The notes: generated by a model not told the origin, from the letters alone. A stretch of 64,000 nt of DNA from Salinisphaeraceae bacterium (GCA_002683405.1 NYTH01000041.1:1-64000); one strand, 5' to 3'. Counted from the first letter of the stretch, positions 48,640-59,454 are shown. Program-made: numbers and translations.

Positions 48640-49323
48640 ATGAGCAAACGCATCGTGCATGTAGTCACCAACGTGGCGCATTACGAGGATGCCAAACACG
48701 CCACGGGACTGTGGCTGTCCGAGCTGACCCACGCCTGGTCGATTTTTGAAAACCGGGGGTTCGAGCAGACGCTCGTAAGCCCGAAAGGCGGCAGAACGCC
48801 GCTGGAACCCCGTTCGCTCAAATGGCCCAACATCGATGCCACGGCCAGGACATGGCTGGCAGACCCTGCCCGGATGCGGCGTCTGGAACAGACGGCCCGG
48901 CCGGAGGACATCGACGGCAGCGCAATCGACGCGATCTACTTCACCGGCGGGCATGCGGTCATGTACGACTTTCTGGAAAACGAGGGTCTGATTCGATTGA
49001 CGCGGGAGATTTTCGAAAGCGGCGGCATCGTTTCGTCGGTCTGCCACGGCTATTGCGGCCTGCTGAACGTCACCCTGTCTGACGGGTCTCGGCTCATCAG
49101 CGGTCGTCGGCTGACCGGGTTTTCCTGGATCGAAGAAGTGCTGGCCGGCGTGGCGAAGAAAGTGCCCTACAATGCCGAGCAGATGACGCGGGATCTCGGC
49201 GGCCTGTACGAAAAGCGCCGGCTGCCATTCGTTTCCCACGTCATTGTCGACGGGCGCCTGGTCACGGGGCAGAATCCTCAGTCAGCCAAGGCCACAGCAA
49301 ACCGAGTGGCTTCGCTGCTATGA
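48640..49323 (+). CDS. DJ-1/PfpI (Hsp31-like) family protein
   Basis: A 227-residue class I glutamine amidotransferase-like protein. The nucleophile elbow is VCHGYCG with Cys135 and His136, and Glu28 in TGLWLSEL matches the conserved Glu of the family. Members act as glyoxalase-III/deglycase-type enzymes or chaperones. The ATG at 48640 follows AAGGAGCC. The next gene starts 33 bases downstream on the same strand. Confidence 0.87.
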   Translation: MSKRIVHVVTNVAHYEDAKHATGLWLSELTHAWSIFENRGFEQTLVSPKGGRTPLEPRSLKWPNIDATARTWLADPARMRRLEQTARPEDIDGSAIDAIYFTGGHAVMYDFLENEGLIRLTREIFESGGIVSSVCHGYCGLLNVTLSDGSRLISGRRLTGFSWIEEVLAGVAKKVPYNAEQMTRDLGGLYEKRRLPFVSHVIVDGRLVTGQNPQSAKATANRVASLL

Positions 49324-49356
49324 AGACCATTTTGACCACAAGGCGGACCCAGGCTT

Positions 49357-50280
49357 ATGCAAACCATACTCGGCTCCACCGGCCAGATTGGCCAGGAACT
49401 CGCCCGCAGTCTGGCACGTGACTTCACCCGGGAGTTGCGGCTGGTCAACCGCCGGCCCCGACAGATCAACGACGGCGATGAACTGGTGCCGGCCGACCTG
49501 CTGGACGCCCGCCAGACGCGCGACGCCGTGGCCGGCTCGCAAATTGTCTACATGACCGCGGGCCTGCCGATGGATACGCAGCGCTGGGTTGAGCAGTGGC
49601 CCGTTCTGATGACCCACGTCATCGACGCCTGCGCGGCGCATGGCGCGAAGCTGGTGTATTTCGACAACACCTACATGTACCCGCAGACGGCCACCCCGCA
49701 AACCGAGGACACGCCGTTCGAGCCGCATGGTCCGAAAGGCGCGGTTCGCGGGCGGATTGCGCGCATGCTGCTGGAGGCTATGCAGGACAAACGGCTGGAA
49801 GCCGTCATTGGCCGGGCCCCGGAATTCTATGGTCCGGGTCTGACGCAAAGCATTACCAACACGACGGTCATCGACAATCTCAGAGCCGGGAAAAAAGCGC
49901 GGGTGTTCCTGCGGGACGATACGCTGCGGACACTGATCTACACGCCGGATGCCAGCCGAGCCATGGCCCTGCTGGGCAATACGCCGGACGCTTACGGTCA
50001 GAGCTGGCACCTGCCCTGCGATGATGCGCGGCGCACGTATCGCGAATTCGTTCAGCTGGCGGCCGAGATATTCGGTGTTCGCGCCGATTACAGCGTGCTC
50101 AAGTCCTGGCAGCTCAGGCTGGCAGGTCTGTTCAGCCCGCGTATTCGCGACGCAGCCGAGCTGCTGCCGCGTTATCACGTGGACAATATTTTCGTATCGG
50201 ACAAGTTCAAGCAGCGATTTCCCGAGTTCCAGGTCACGCCGCTGCGCCGCGGGTTGGAGGCCATGGCGGCCGAAGAATGA
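49357..50280 (+). CDS. NAD(P)-dependent epimerase/dehydratase-family protein
   Basis: A 307-residue extended-SDR/NmrA-like protein with the N-terminal nucleotide motif LGSTGQIGQEL and a strand VYFDNTYMYP containing the likely catalytic Tyr. No classical YxxxK spacing is obvious: the Tyr is followed by a charged loop with a GPKG segment. The role is probably sugar or small-molecule redox; no substrate is proposed. It follows the DJ-1 gene and is convergent with the PQQ dehydrogenase. Confidence 0.78.
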   Translation: MQTILGSTGQIGQELARSLARDFTRELRLVNRRPRQINDGDELVPADLLDARQTRDAVAGSQIVYMTAGLPMDTQRWVEQWPVLMTHVIDACAAHGAKLVYFDNTYMYPQTATPQTEDTPFEPHGPKGAVRGRIARMLLEAMQDKRLEAVIGRAPEFYGPGLTQSITNTTVIDNLRAGKKARVFLRDDTLRTLIYTPDASRAMALLGNTPDAYGQSWHLPCDDARRTYREFVQLAAEIFGVRADYSVLKSWQLRLAGLFSPRIRDAAELLPRYHVDNIFVSDKFKQRFPEFQVTPLRRGLEAMAAEE

Positions 50281-50283
50281 TCG

Positions 50284-50315
50284 CCCGACCCGGCACGAGC
50301 CCCTGCCGGGTCGGG
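50284..50315. terminator. Hairpin between convergent genes
   Basis: CCCGACCCGGCA pairs perfectly with TGCCGGGTCGGG across an 8-base loop. There is no T-run on either strand, so termination would be weak or rho-assisted, but the position between two converging stop codons suggests a bidirectional end signal. Confidence 0.6.
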
Positions 50316-50324
50316 ATCAACGCA

Positions 50325-52559
50325 TCAGGCTGCGGCGTTCTTGAACCACTCCAGGGCCGATACGACCCAGCCCGCCACGGCCGCCATGGCGCTGAAGCTG
50401 GTCATCTTGAACTTGTACCAGAGCGAACCCTCCTGCTCGATACGCTGTAGCTCCTGATGATTCAGTTCGATGAGGTAGGCGTGAATGGCCTGCGCCTCGT
50501 CCGTCGTCAGACTGTCTGCGAAACCGGGCATGCCCTGCTTTGCCTGCGAGCCGCCCATCACGATGCCCAGAAAGTTGCGATGTGTCTCGGCGCTCATGCT
50601 GCGCAGATCCGCCACGTTGGGATGGCTGATACCGCGCGGGCCATGGCAATAGACGCAGTAGCGATGATAGAGCGTATTGCCCTCGCTCACGGTGTCGTCG
50701 CTGGCGGTGGCTTCCGGGGGTTCGGGGGTGCGCGCCTGACGCTCGATTGCCGGAAGTTCGGCATTGGCGCCCAGCCTGAAGGTCATCAAGCGGCCCTGGG
50801 TCGACGGTGCCTCGACGGTATTGGCGGCAAAACCGAAAGTCATGCCGAAAGCGCCGCCCCAGCCCACGAGAATGCTCATGTACTGATCGCCGTCGATCGT
50901 GTAGGTCACCGGCGAGCCGATGATGCCCTGCTGGGCATTGAACGACCACAGTGATTCGCCGGTACTGGCGTTCATTGCCCGGATCCGGCCCTGGCCGGTA
51001 CCGTCAAACACCAGGCCACCACCCGTGCACAGTGCGCCGCTGTTCCAGGGGCTGCCAGCATCGGCCCGCCACGCGGCTTTCTGTTCGACCGGGTCCCAGG
51101 CCAGCAGCGAGCCTGCCGCCATGGCGCTGCCGACCTTCTTCACCAGTTCGGCGTCCATCCAGGGCGGCACGGTGAAATCCTTGGCGACGTCCATGCCCAC
51201 GTTCCAGTACCCGGGGTCGTACTCGAACTGCGCGTCCTCGCGGTAGATCATCGCCAGCTGGCGCGCCGGAATGTACACGTAGCCGGTCTGCGGCGAGTAG
51301 CACATGGGCTGCCAGTTGTGCCCGCCCATGGGTGACGGAAACTGGTAGACCGCGCCTTCGGAATAGTCGTTGTCGGTTTCGATGGGGCGGCCGGTTTCCA
51401 GATCGATTCCCTCGGCCCAGGACACCGGCACGTAATTGTCTGCCGAAATCAGCTCGCCGGTCTCGCGGTCCAGCACGTAGAAGAAGCCGTTCTTCGGCGC
51501 CTGCATGAGCACCTCGCGGGTTTCTCCGTCGATCTCCAGATCGGCCAGAATGATGTGCTGGGTCGCGGTGTAGTCCCAGCCGTCACCCGGCGTGGTCTGG
51601 TAGTGCCAGACGTAGCTGCCGTCGTCGGGGTTCAGGGCCACGATGGAGGACAGGAACAGGTTGTCCCCACCGGAGGGGCTGCGGATATGCTTGTTCCAGG
51701 GTGAGCCGTTGCCCACGCCGATGTAGAGCAGGTTCAGCGCCGGATCGTAGGCCATGGAATCCCAGACGGTGCCGCCGCCGCCAATCTCCCACCAGGGCCC
51801 GCCGCCCCAGGTTTCGGCGGCCTTTTCCAGCACGGGATTTTCGAAGGGCTCGTCCGGATTGCCTGGCACCGTGTAGAACCGCCAGAGCAACTCGCCGTCA
51901 GCGGCATCGTAGGCGCTGATGTAGCCCCGCACGCCGAACTCGCCGCCGCCGTTGCCGATCAACACCTTGCCATCGACGATGCGCGGCGCGCCGGTAATGC
52001 TGTAGGGCTTGTCCAGGTCAATGGTGAGCTTGTCCCAGATGACTTCGCCGGTGGCCGGGTCAAGCGCGATAAGCCGACCGTCAATGGTGCCGACGTACAG
52101 GCGGTTCTGCCACACGGCCATACCGCGGTTCACGACGTCACAGCACATGTATTTGGCGCGCGTCTTGTCGACGTTCAGATCGTTGCGCCAGAGAATGTCG
52201 CCGGTTCGGCCGTCCACGGCGAACACTTCGCTGTAGGTGCCGGTGAAATACAGCACGCCATCCACCACCAGCGGCGTGGCTTCCAGGCCGCGCCGCGTGC
52301 CCAGATCGGTGAACCAGGCCAGCCCGAGGTTTTCCACCGTGTCCTGGTTGATCTGATCCAGCGGGCTGAACCGCTGTTCCGAATAGGTGCGGCCGTGGGT
52401 AATCCAGTTACCGGGTTCGCTGTCAGCCGCCTGTATGCGAGTCCCGTCCACGTTCAGGCCCGATTTCGCGCCATCCGACGCTGCGGCAAATCCGGGCGCC
52501 ATCGCGACCAGCAGCCCTATCGGGATGAGCACGAATTCGAAAAAGCGAGTTACTGCCAT
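50325..52559 (-). CDS. PQQ-dependent quinohemoprotein alcohol dehydrogenase
   Basis: A 744-residue periplasmic enzyme: signal peptide (about residues 1-27), an eight-bladed PQQ propeller domain (about 45-600) with the vicinal Cys139-Cys140 pair typical of PQQ alcohol dehydrogenases, and a cytochrome c domain with haem motif Cys635-Val-Tyr-Cys638-His639. A final hydrophobic segment (about residues 718-738) may anchor the protein, unlike soluble type II enzymes. It oxidises primary alcohols and passes electrons through haem c to the respiratory chain. No PQQ synthesis genes are in the window. Confidence 0.93.
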   Translation of the reverse strand: MAVTRFFEFVLIPIGLLVAMAPGFAAASDGAKSGLNVDGTRIQAADSEPGNWITHGRTYSEQRFSPLDQINQDTVENLGLAWFTDLGTRRGLEATPLVVDGVLYFTGTYSEVFAVDGRTGDILWRNDLNVDKTRAKYMCCDVVNRGMAVWQNRLYVGTIDGRLIALDPATGEVIWDKLTIDLDKPYSITGAPRIVDGKVLIGNGGGEFGVRGYISAYDAADGELLWRFYTVPGNPDEPFENPVLEKAAETWGGGPWWEIGGGGTVWDSMAYDPALNLLYIGVGNGSPWNKHIRSPSGGDNLFLSSIVALNPDDGSYVWHYQTTPGDGWDYTATQHIILADLEIDGETREVLMQAPKNGFFYVLDRETGELISADNYVPVSWAEGIDLETGRPIETDNDYSEGAVYQFPSPMGGHNWQPMCYSPQTGYVYIPARQLAMIYREDAQFEYDPGYWNVGMDVAKDFTVPPWMDAELVKKVGSAMAAGSLLAWDPVEQKAAWRADAGSPWNSGALCTGGGLVFDGTGQGRIRAMNASTGESLWSFNAQQGIIGSPVTYTIDGDQYMSILVGWGGAFGMTFGFAANTVEAPSTQGRLMTFRLGANAELPAIERQARTPEPPEATASDDTVSEGNTLYHRYCVYCHGPRGISHPNVADLRSMSAETHRNFLGIVMGGSQAKQGMPGFADSLTTDEAQAIHAYLIELNHQELQRIEQEGSLWYKFKMTSFSAMAAVAGWVVSALEWFKNAAA

Positions 52560-52729
52560 AACGTTGATCCACCGCGCACTGTTAAGAGGCTTAAGCGCCG
52601 CCGCGACCCGCCGGTCGACTGGCTGCTCAAGCCCGGTTAGCTCGTTGATTCTCGTCAGCGGGAACGAACGGCGCTAGCGCGCTCGTTCGGTCTGGTCCCG
52701 CTTGAACGGGTTTTGCCCCGGCCGGCGCG

Positions 52730-52743
52730 GTCCCGATCGGGAC
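52730..52743. promoter_or_regulatory. Perfect 14-bp palindrome upstream of the PQQ dehydrogenase
   Basis: GTCCCGATCGGGAC is a perfect palindrome about 170 bases before the dehydrogenase start, in a 267-base gap without genes. A second inverted repeat (CGAACG.../CGTTCG around 52664-52690, with GCGCTAGCGC inside) lies closer. Either could be an operator; no regulator gene is adjacent. Confidence 0.35.
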
Positions 52744-52826
52744 GCCGGTCGATATCACCGCCCTATCATCCATATTTCGGCGTCGCGATGTGGTAACTGA
52801 AATTACTCAACGCCTGCCGTAATGGA

Positions 52827-53477
52827 CTAACGCGTGCCCGAGGCCTCGCGGGCGCGCTTGCCAACGCAGCCGGCCTGTTCCGTTGGTTCGGCCAGACAGA
52901 CTGGCCAATCCACCGTCGCCAGCAACTGCCGGGCACCGGCCATGGCGCTCTCGCGTTGCGCCACGGGCGCGGTACTGCGCATCTTCAGAAAGCCGCCCGG
53001 CCCGGCCAGCAGGCGCAGCCGCGCGTGAACCGGCTGTACTCGCCGGTCAAAGATATCCTCGTATTCGAAATCCGCTGTATAACCCGCGTACCGCTGCCCA
53101 CCGCGCTCGACCGGCCCGCGTGATTCGGCCAGCAGGCTTGCGTCGGCATGCGCTTGCTCCATGCCGGCCCGCTCCGCGCGAAACTGCGTGGCAGGCGCCG
53201 CGCCCGTCTCGTACACGAAGAACACCACGGTTTGCGCAAACCCGTCGCTTCGATGGTAGGTCACCGAATAGTTCCGATGATTCGGGCCATAGATCAGGAC
53301 GCGTTCGCGCGTGAAGCCCGCCGCCTCGACCGGAAACACCGATCGCTCGGCGACCGCGGTCAGTTCGACAACGTTCGGGGGAGCCACATCCACTGGCGCC
53401 GTGGCGCATCCGGCCAGTGCCAGCATGAGTGCCGCAGTCCCTATGGCAAACGGCGAACAGGAAGCAGGAAATGGCAT
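52827..53477 (-). CDS. Putative lipoprotein
   Basis: A 216-residue protein with an N-terminal export segment ending in LALAGC, a good lipobox with Cys at about residue 24. The rest is mixed alpha/beta with no recognised family; residues 70-90 contain YSVTYHRSDGF and the C-terminal part has two cysteines. It is followed on the same strand by the PQQ dehydrogenase after 267 bases and preceded by the 54-residue membrane protein gene. Confidence 0.72.
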   Translation of the reverse strand: MPFPASCSPFAIGTAALMLALAGCATAPVDVAPPNVVELTAVAERSVFPVEAAGFTRERVLIYGPNHRNYSVTYHRSDGFAQTVVFFVYETGAAPATQFRAERAGMEQAHADASLLAESRGPVERGGQRYAGYTADFEYEDIFDRRVQPVHARLRLLAGPGGFLKMRSTAPVAQRESAMAGARQLLATVDWPVCLAEPTEQAGCVGKRAREASGTR

Positions 53478-53557
53478 GCGCGAGCCGGTGGAGATCCGAT
53501 GCTCATGCTGCCGGCTGGCGATCGGCGCGGCAAGCTTTGGCCGCGCCAGATGGGGAG

Positions 53558-53722
53558 CTACAAGCCGTGCGAGCGCGCCCAGAACATGATGGCGGCATAC
53601 ACGCAGGCCGCACCCAGAGTCATCAGCACGTAGCCGGCGCCGCCCGGGCGATCCATCTCGTTGACGATGGCCATTGGCGCGTCCATGGAAACCGAAGAGG
53701 TCTGAGCGGTCGGGTGCAGCAT
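53558..53722 (-). CDS. Small 54-residue single-pass membrane protein
   Basis: ATG at 53722, stop TAG at 53558. The polar N-terminal half is followed by one hydrophobic segment (about residues 30-48, GYVLMTLGAACVYAAIMFW) and a short basic end (RSHGL). AAGG lies 8 bases upstream of the start. Nothing in the sequence identifies a family. It sits alone between the GGDEF gene and the lipoprotein, all on the minus strand. A translated small membrane protein is likely but unproven. Confidence 0.6.
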   Translation of the reverse strand: MLHPTAQTSSVSMDAPMAIVNEMDRPGGAGYVLMTLGAACVYAAIMFWARSHGL

Positions 53723-53805
53723 CGTATTAACCTTTGTCGAGCCCGCGTAGGGGCCTGAATATCGTCACTGAACCGTTATCGGCGGCTGCGGACCGTCGCT
53801 TTAGA

Positions 53806-54831
53806 TCAATCCGATAAACGGTTGCCGCATGGTGGACTGCTGCCGGGCGACAGGGGCGGCGCAGCATCGCCGCGGGCAGCATCGCCGTGCGTGATGATCT
53901 GCTCGGGGCCAACCGCCTGCCCCACCCGAAGCGCACTATAGGCTTGCGAGAGCATGACTCGCGGGTTGCTCTCGCGGGCCAGGGCATCCTGCCCGGCACA
54001 AGCCAGTCCGATGCTCACGGTCACCACGCCCGCGTGGCTGCCTCGAAACGGCAGGGCAAGTTCGCGGACGGCCTGCTGCATCCGGTGGCCTGCGACACGG
54101 GCCTGCGCGGCGTCGGTATTGGCCAGCAGCACCACGAATTCGGCGCCCCGGTAGCGCGCCAACACATCGCCGGCGCGCGCGAACCGCACCGCCAGTATTT
54201 CGCCGACACGGCGGAGCGCACGGGTTCCGGCGGTACGCCCGTGGGTCTGATTGAATCGGGCGAATTCGTCGACTGCCATCACCAGTACGCCCAGCGGCTC
54301 CCCGGCGCGCCTGGAGCGGCGGGCCTCGCGGATGGCCTCCTCCTCGAAGTGATCCCGATTGAACAGTCCCGTCAGTTCGTCACGCACCGAGTTCGCCCGC
54401 AACCGCAGCAGTTCCTCCAGTGCAGCGGCCATTTCCTTGAACAGGGCAAGCTGGGCGGTGGCCAGTCGCCGGTTCTGAAAATCGAACAGCGCCAGCACGC
54501 CGACCGGGCGGTCCTGCGCCGAGAGCAACGGCGCACCGCAAAAAAATCGCACCCCTTTCTCGTGCTGTACCAGGGCCGTCATCGACAGCGCCGTGTGACG
54601 CACCGGGTCCGGCACGTGCATCAGCCGCAGCTGCTCGAACGGCACGCTGCACAGCTCGGCCAGTTCGGCCGCGCGCATGGATTCGATACCGCAGCCGGCC
54701 ACTACGCGGTTTCGATCACCTTTGCGGGCCATATAGACCGCATGCCGCAATCCCAGCGCGCCGGCCAGCGCCTCCAGCAAGGCCAGTACGGCGCGATCCT
54801 GGCTGCGCCGATCCGGGAGGGCCTGTTTCAT
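53806..54831 (-). CDS. GAF-GGDEF protein with degenerate active site
   Basis: A 341-residue cytoplasmic protein with an N-terminal GAF-like sensor domain (about residues 12-145) and a GGDEF domain (about 148-305, beginning RDELTGLFNRDHF). The catalytic motif is RGAEF at residues 228-232 instead of GG(D/E)EF, and the first metal-binding Asp is Ala186. The inhibitory-site RxxD motif is kept as Arg219-Asp222 at the usual distance. It probably cannot make c-di-GMP but may bind it. The start is uncertain; upstream GTG and ATG codons exist. Confidence 0.85.
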   Translation of the reverse strand: MKQALPDRRSQDRAVLALLEALAGALGLRHAVYMARKGDRNRVVAGCGIESMRAAELAELCSVPFEQLRLMHVPDPVRHTALSMTALVQHEKGVRFFCGAPLLSAQDRPVGVLALFDFQNRRLATAQLALFKEMAAALEELLRLRANSVRDELTGLFNRDHFEEEAIREARRSRRAGEPLGVLVMAVDEFARFNQTHGRTAGTRALRRVGEILAVRFARAGDVLARYRGAEFVVLLANTDAAQARVAGHRMQQAVRELALPFRGSHAGVVTVSIGLACAGQDALARESNPRVMLSQAYSALRVGQAVGPEQIITHGDAARGDAAPPLSPGSSPPCGNRLSD

Positions 54832-55079
54832 GCCTGATCGCCCGGCTCGCCGGTGCGCTGCCCGGCGTAAGCAGTCTTCATCCGACACATGGCGCTTCCC
54901 CCGCGTTCGTGATGCCTCATAGCCACATTGTCGGCCCGTTTTCTTCGGGCTGAACGGCCGACAAACGCGGCATTTCACGCGTTTTGCTGGCGTTATGGCG
55001 CAGATTCATTACGCTGCGGCGAGCCGCGGGCCGGTTTCATGTCATCCTTGCCAATCTGTTCACTCCGGAAATTTTTTTC

Positions 55080-55832
55080 ATGAGCCAGACGGAAAAAAGA
55101 CCCAGCTGTATCGTGATAGGCGCCGGCAGCGCGCGCGGCATCGGCGGTGCCTGCGCCCGCCGCTTCGCGGCAGGCGGGTTCCACGTCTTCGTGGCCGGAC
55201 ACACCGAACACAAGATCAGCGAACTCGCTCAGACGCTGCGCAGCGAGGGCGGGCATGTTGAACCGGTCGTCACCGACGTCACCCGCAAGGCGGATATCGC
55301 CCGCCTGTTCGACTACGCCATGTCCGGCTCGCAGGGGCATGCGCCGCCCGAACTGGTGATCTACAACGCCGGCAACAACAAGCCGATTCCCCTGCTCGAC
55401 CTGGATGCGGACGCCTTCGAGCACTACTGGCGCGTGGGCTGCTACGGCGGCTTTCTCGCCGGCCAGGAGGCGGTACGCCGTCTGCTGCCGCTCGGTCGCG
55501 GCAGCATCATCTTTACCGGTGCATCCGGCAGCCTGCGGGGACGCGAGCAGTTTGCGCACTTCGCCGTCGCCAAGGCCGGGCTGCGCATGCTCGCGCAGAG
55601 CATGGCCCGGGAGTTCGGCCCGCAGGGCCTGCACGTGGCGCACGTGCTGATCGACGGCGGCGTGGATGGCGACCGGCTGCGCAGCGTGCTGCCCGATCTG
55701 GCCGATCGGCTGGGCGAGGACGGCATGCTCAGCGTCGAGGGCATTGCCGACGCCTACTGGTACCTGCACCACCAGCCTCGCAGCACCTGGACGCAGGAGC
55801 TGGATTTGCGGCCGTATCGCGAGAGTTTCTGA
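55080..55832 (+). CDS. SDR-family protein lacking the catalytic tyrosine
   Basis: A 250-residue short-chain dehydrogenase/reductase-like protein with cofactor motif GAGSARGIGG (about residues 14-23), NAG at about 96-98 and the Ser149 region FTGASGS. At the YxxxK position it has Phe161-Ala-Val-Ala-Lys165. Related subfamilies with Phe here are known, so this is probably not a sequencing error. Substrate unknown. The ATG at 55080 is selected for the family start SQTEKRPSCIVIGAG; an upstream start is possible but has no support. Confidence 0.86.
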   Translation: MSQTEKRPSCIVIGAGSARGIGGACARRFAAGGFHVFVAGHTEHKISELAQTLRSEGGHVEPVVTDVTRKADIARLFDYAMSGSQGHAPPELVIYNAGNNKPIPLLDLDADAFEHYWRVGCYGGFLAGQEAVRRLLPLGRGSIIFTGASGSLRGREQFAHFAVAKAGLRMLAQSMAREFGPQGLHVAHVLIDGGVDGDRLRSVLPDLADRLGEDGMLSVEGIADAYWYLHHQPRSTWTQELDLRPYRESF

Positions 55833-55858
55833 AGTACGGCCCGATCCGGCCAGCTGTC

Positions 55859-56731
55859 TCAGAGGACGACGAACAGCACGGCCGGCATGATCAGTACCGC
55901 CAGCACATGCCCGGCCGCCACGATCGAAGCCGACGTTTGCGGACGGTGGCCGTACTGCTCGGCCAGAACATAGTTCATTACGGCGGGCGGCAGTGCGGCA
56001 TACAGCAGGATGGCGGCGGCAAGCGGCGGCTCCGGGTCGAACAGCCAGATCAGCGGCGCCGCTACGATCAGCCCGGTGAGCGGCGTCAGCAGGCCGCCCA
56101 GCAAGCCGTCACGCCACTGCGACAGCCCCCCTTCTGCCAACCGGATACCCAGCGCCGTCAGCATGAGCGGGATGGCCACGTCCCCCAGCATCTTGATGGC
56201 CGGCAGCAGCATGGCCGGCGCGTGCCAATCCAGCCCGAGTGCCAGCAGGCCGGCGAGCGTGGCCAGCAGCAGCGGGTTGGTGATCAGCACCCGCCAGTCG
56301 AGCCGGCCGCTCACGATGAGCAGACCCAGCGTGAACTGCAGCAGCGTGGTCACGATGAGAAAGACGATGCCGATCGGTAGCGCCTGCTGGCCGAAGGTCA
56401 GCGTTACCAGCGGCAGACCCATGTTGCCGCAGTTGTTGAACATGGCGGCGGGCACCAGGCTGCGCAGATCCTGTCCGAGCCAGCGGCACAACAGCCACGC
56501 AAGCGCACCGGAGCCCAGCACGATCACGGTCGAAGCCAGCGCCGCGTTCACCAGCACGGCGCCACCCGCCGTCTGTTCGCTGAGCGCGTAGAAGATCAGC
56601 GCGGGCACGAACAGCGCAAGGTTGAGCCGGTTGGCGGGCCCCATGTCCACCGGCCGCCAGCGGCCGTAGGCATACGCAACCAGGATCACGGCGAACACCG
56701 GCACCGTGATCTCCAGCACGCGCAGGATCAT
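55859..56731 (-). CDS. AEC-family (auxin efflux carrier-like) transporter
   Basis: A 290-residue membrane protein with about ten hydrophobic segments and the family motif FNNCGNMGLPL in the middle of the protein. Bacterial members export or import malate, malonate or other small acids; the substrate is not identifiable here. It is convergent with the SDR gene and follows the hydrolase gene by 42 bases on the same strand. Confidence 0.9.
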   Translation of the reverse strand: MILRVLEITVPVFAVILVAYAYGRWRPVDMGPANRLNLALFVPALIFYALSEQTAGGAVLVNAALASTVIVLGSGALAWLLCRWLGQDLRSLVPAAMFNNCGNMGLPLVTLTFGQQALPIGIVFLIVTTLLQFTLGLLIVSGRLDWRVLITNPLLLATLAGLLALGLDWHAPAMLLPAIKMLGDVAIPLMLTALGIRLAEGGLSQWRDGLLGGLLTPLTGLIVAAPLIWLFDPEPPLAAAILLYAALPPAVMNYVLAEQYGHRPQTSASIVAAGHVLAVLIMPAVLFVVL

Positions 56732-56773
56732 GCGCCGGTCCTGCGCAATCGCGGCGGCCGGACCGCAGTCCGC

Positions 56774-57673
56774 CTAGCCGGCAGCATGGGTGTTGATGAA
56801 TTCTCCGCTCTGCTGAATGGACGCCCGCGCCTCGGACATGAGCGGCGCCATGAGCTGCCACACGTGCCACAGATCACGCTCCGCCGTCAGCGTCACGTCG
56901 ACACCCGCTGCTCGAGCCGCTTCGGCGAACCGCGTGCTGTCGTTGTAGAGCATCTCGTTGTCCGATACCTGAACCAGCGTTGGCGGCAAACCGCGCATGT
57001 CGCCGTGAATCGGCGAGGCCGCCGGGTCAGCGGCCTTCTCCTTGGGCGCAAACCAGGCCGCACAGCGCGAGATGGTGGGCGGCAGAATGAGAATTTCGGT
57101 GTTGCGGTTGGTCTGCATGCTCTCGCTCTGTCCGGCCACATCCAGCCAGGGGCTCCACAACACCAGACAGGCCGGCATGGGTAGCCCCTCGGCGCGGGCC
57201 GCCTGCAGGGTGGCCAGCGACAGGCCGCCGCCAGCGGAATCCCCCATGACGGCCAGCTTGTCCGGCGCATACTTCTCGAGCATGGCCTTGTAGGCCTTGA
57301 GGCCATCCCGGGCCGGGGCCGGATGCGGGTACTCGGGCGCAAGGGCGTAATCAGGCAGATAGACGCTGGCCCGCGCCGCCTTAGCGACGCGACCGGCCGT
57401 ACCGCTGTAGCCGGCGGTTGTGCCGAACACGTAGCCGCCGCCATGAAACATGAGGACACCGCGGCCAGTGTGCGCGCCGGCTTCAGTGCTCATGCGCACG
57501 CACTGCAACCCGTCAAGCTGGATGTTGTCGCGTCGCGCCCCTCGGGCGGGCAGCATCAGATTGCTGATCAGACCGAATTCCCGGCGCAGTCCCTCCGCCG
57601 AATTCGCGGCCGCCAGGCGCTTGCCGAAAACCTGGACCACCGGGCGGGTGGCTCGGGCGCTCAAACTGGGCAT
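56774..57673 (-). CDS. Alpha/beta hydrolase, hormone-sensitive-lipase group
   Basis: A 299-residue esterase/lipase-like protein. It has the oxyanion-hole motif HGGGY (about residues 77-81), the nucleophile GDSAGGG (Ser at about 145), the acidic residue region VQVSDNEML and His in LWHVW. Typical substrates are short-chain esters; the natural substrate is unknown. It lies upstream of the AEC transporter on the same strand. Confidence 0.9.
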   Translation of the reverse strand: MPSLSARATRPVVQVFGKRLAAANSAEGLRREFGLISNLMLPARGARRDNIQLDGLQCVRMSTEAGAHTGRGVLMFHGGGYVFGTTAGYSGTAGRVAKAARASVYLPDYALAPEYPHPAPARDGLKAYKAMLEKYAPDKLAVMGDSAGGGLSLATLQAARAEGLPMPACLVLWSPWLDVAGQSESMQTNRNTEILILPPTISRCAAWFAPKEKAADPAASPIHGDMRGLPPTLVQVSDNEMLYNDSTRFAEAARAAGVDVTLTAERDLWHVWQLMAPLMSEARASIQQSGEFINTHAAG

Positions 57674-57711
57674 CGACTTCTCCTTGAAAACTCGTTCAGG
57701 CCTCTGCGGCG

Positions 57712-59449
<1,738 letters not shown>

Positions 59450-59454
59450 GCGAC

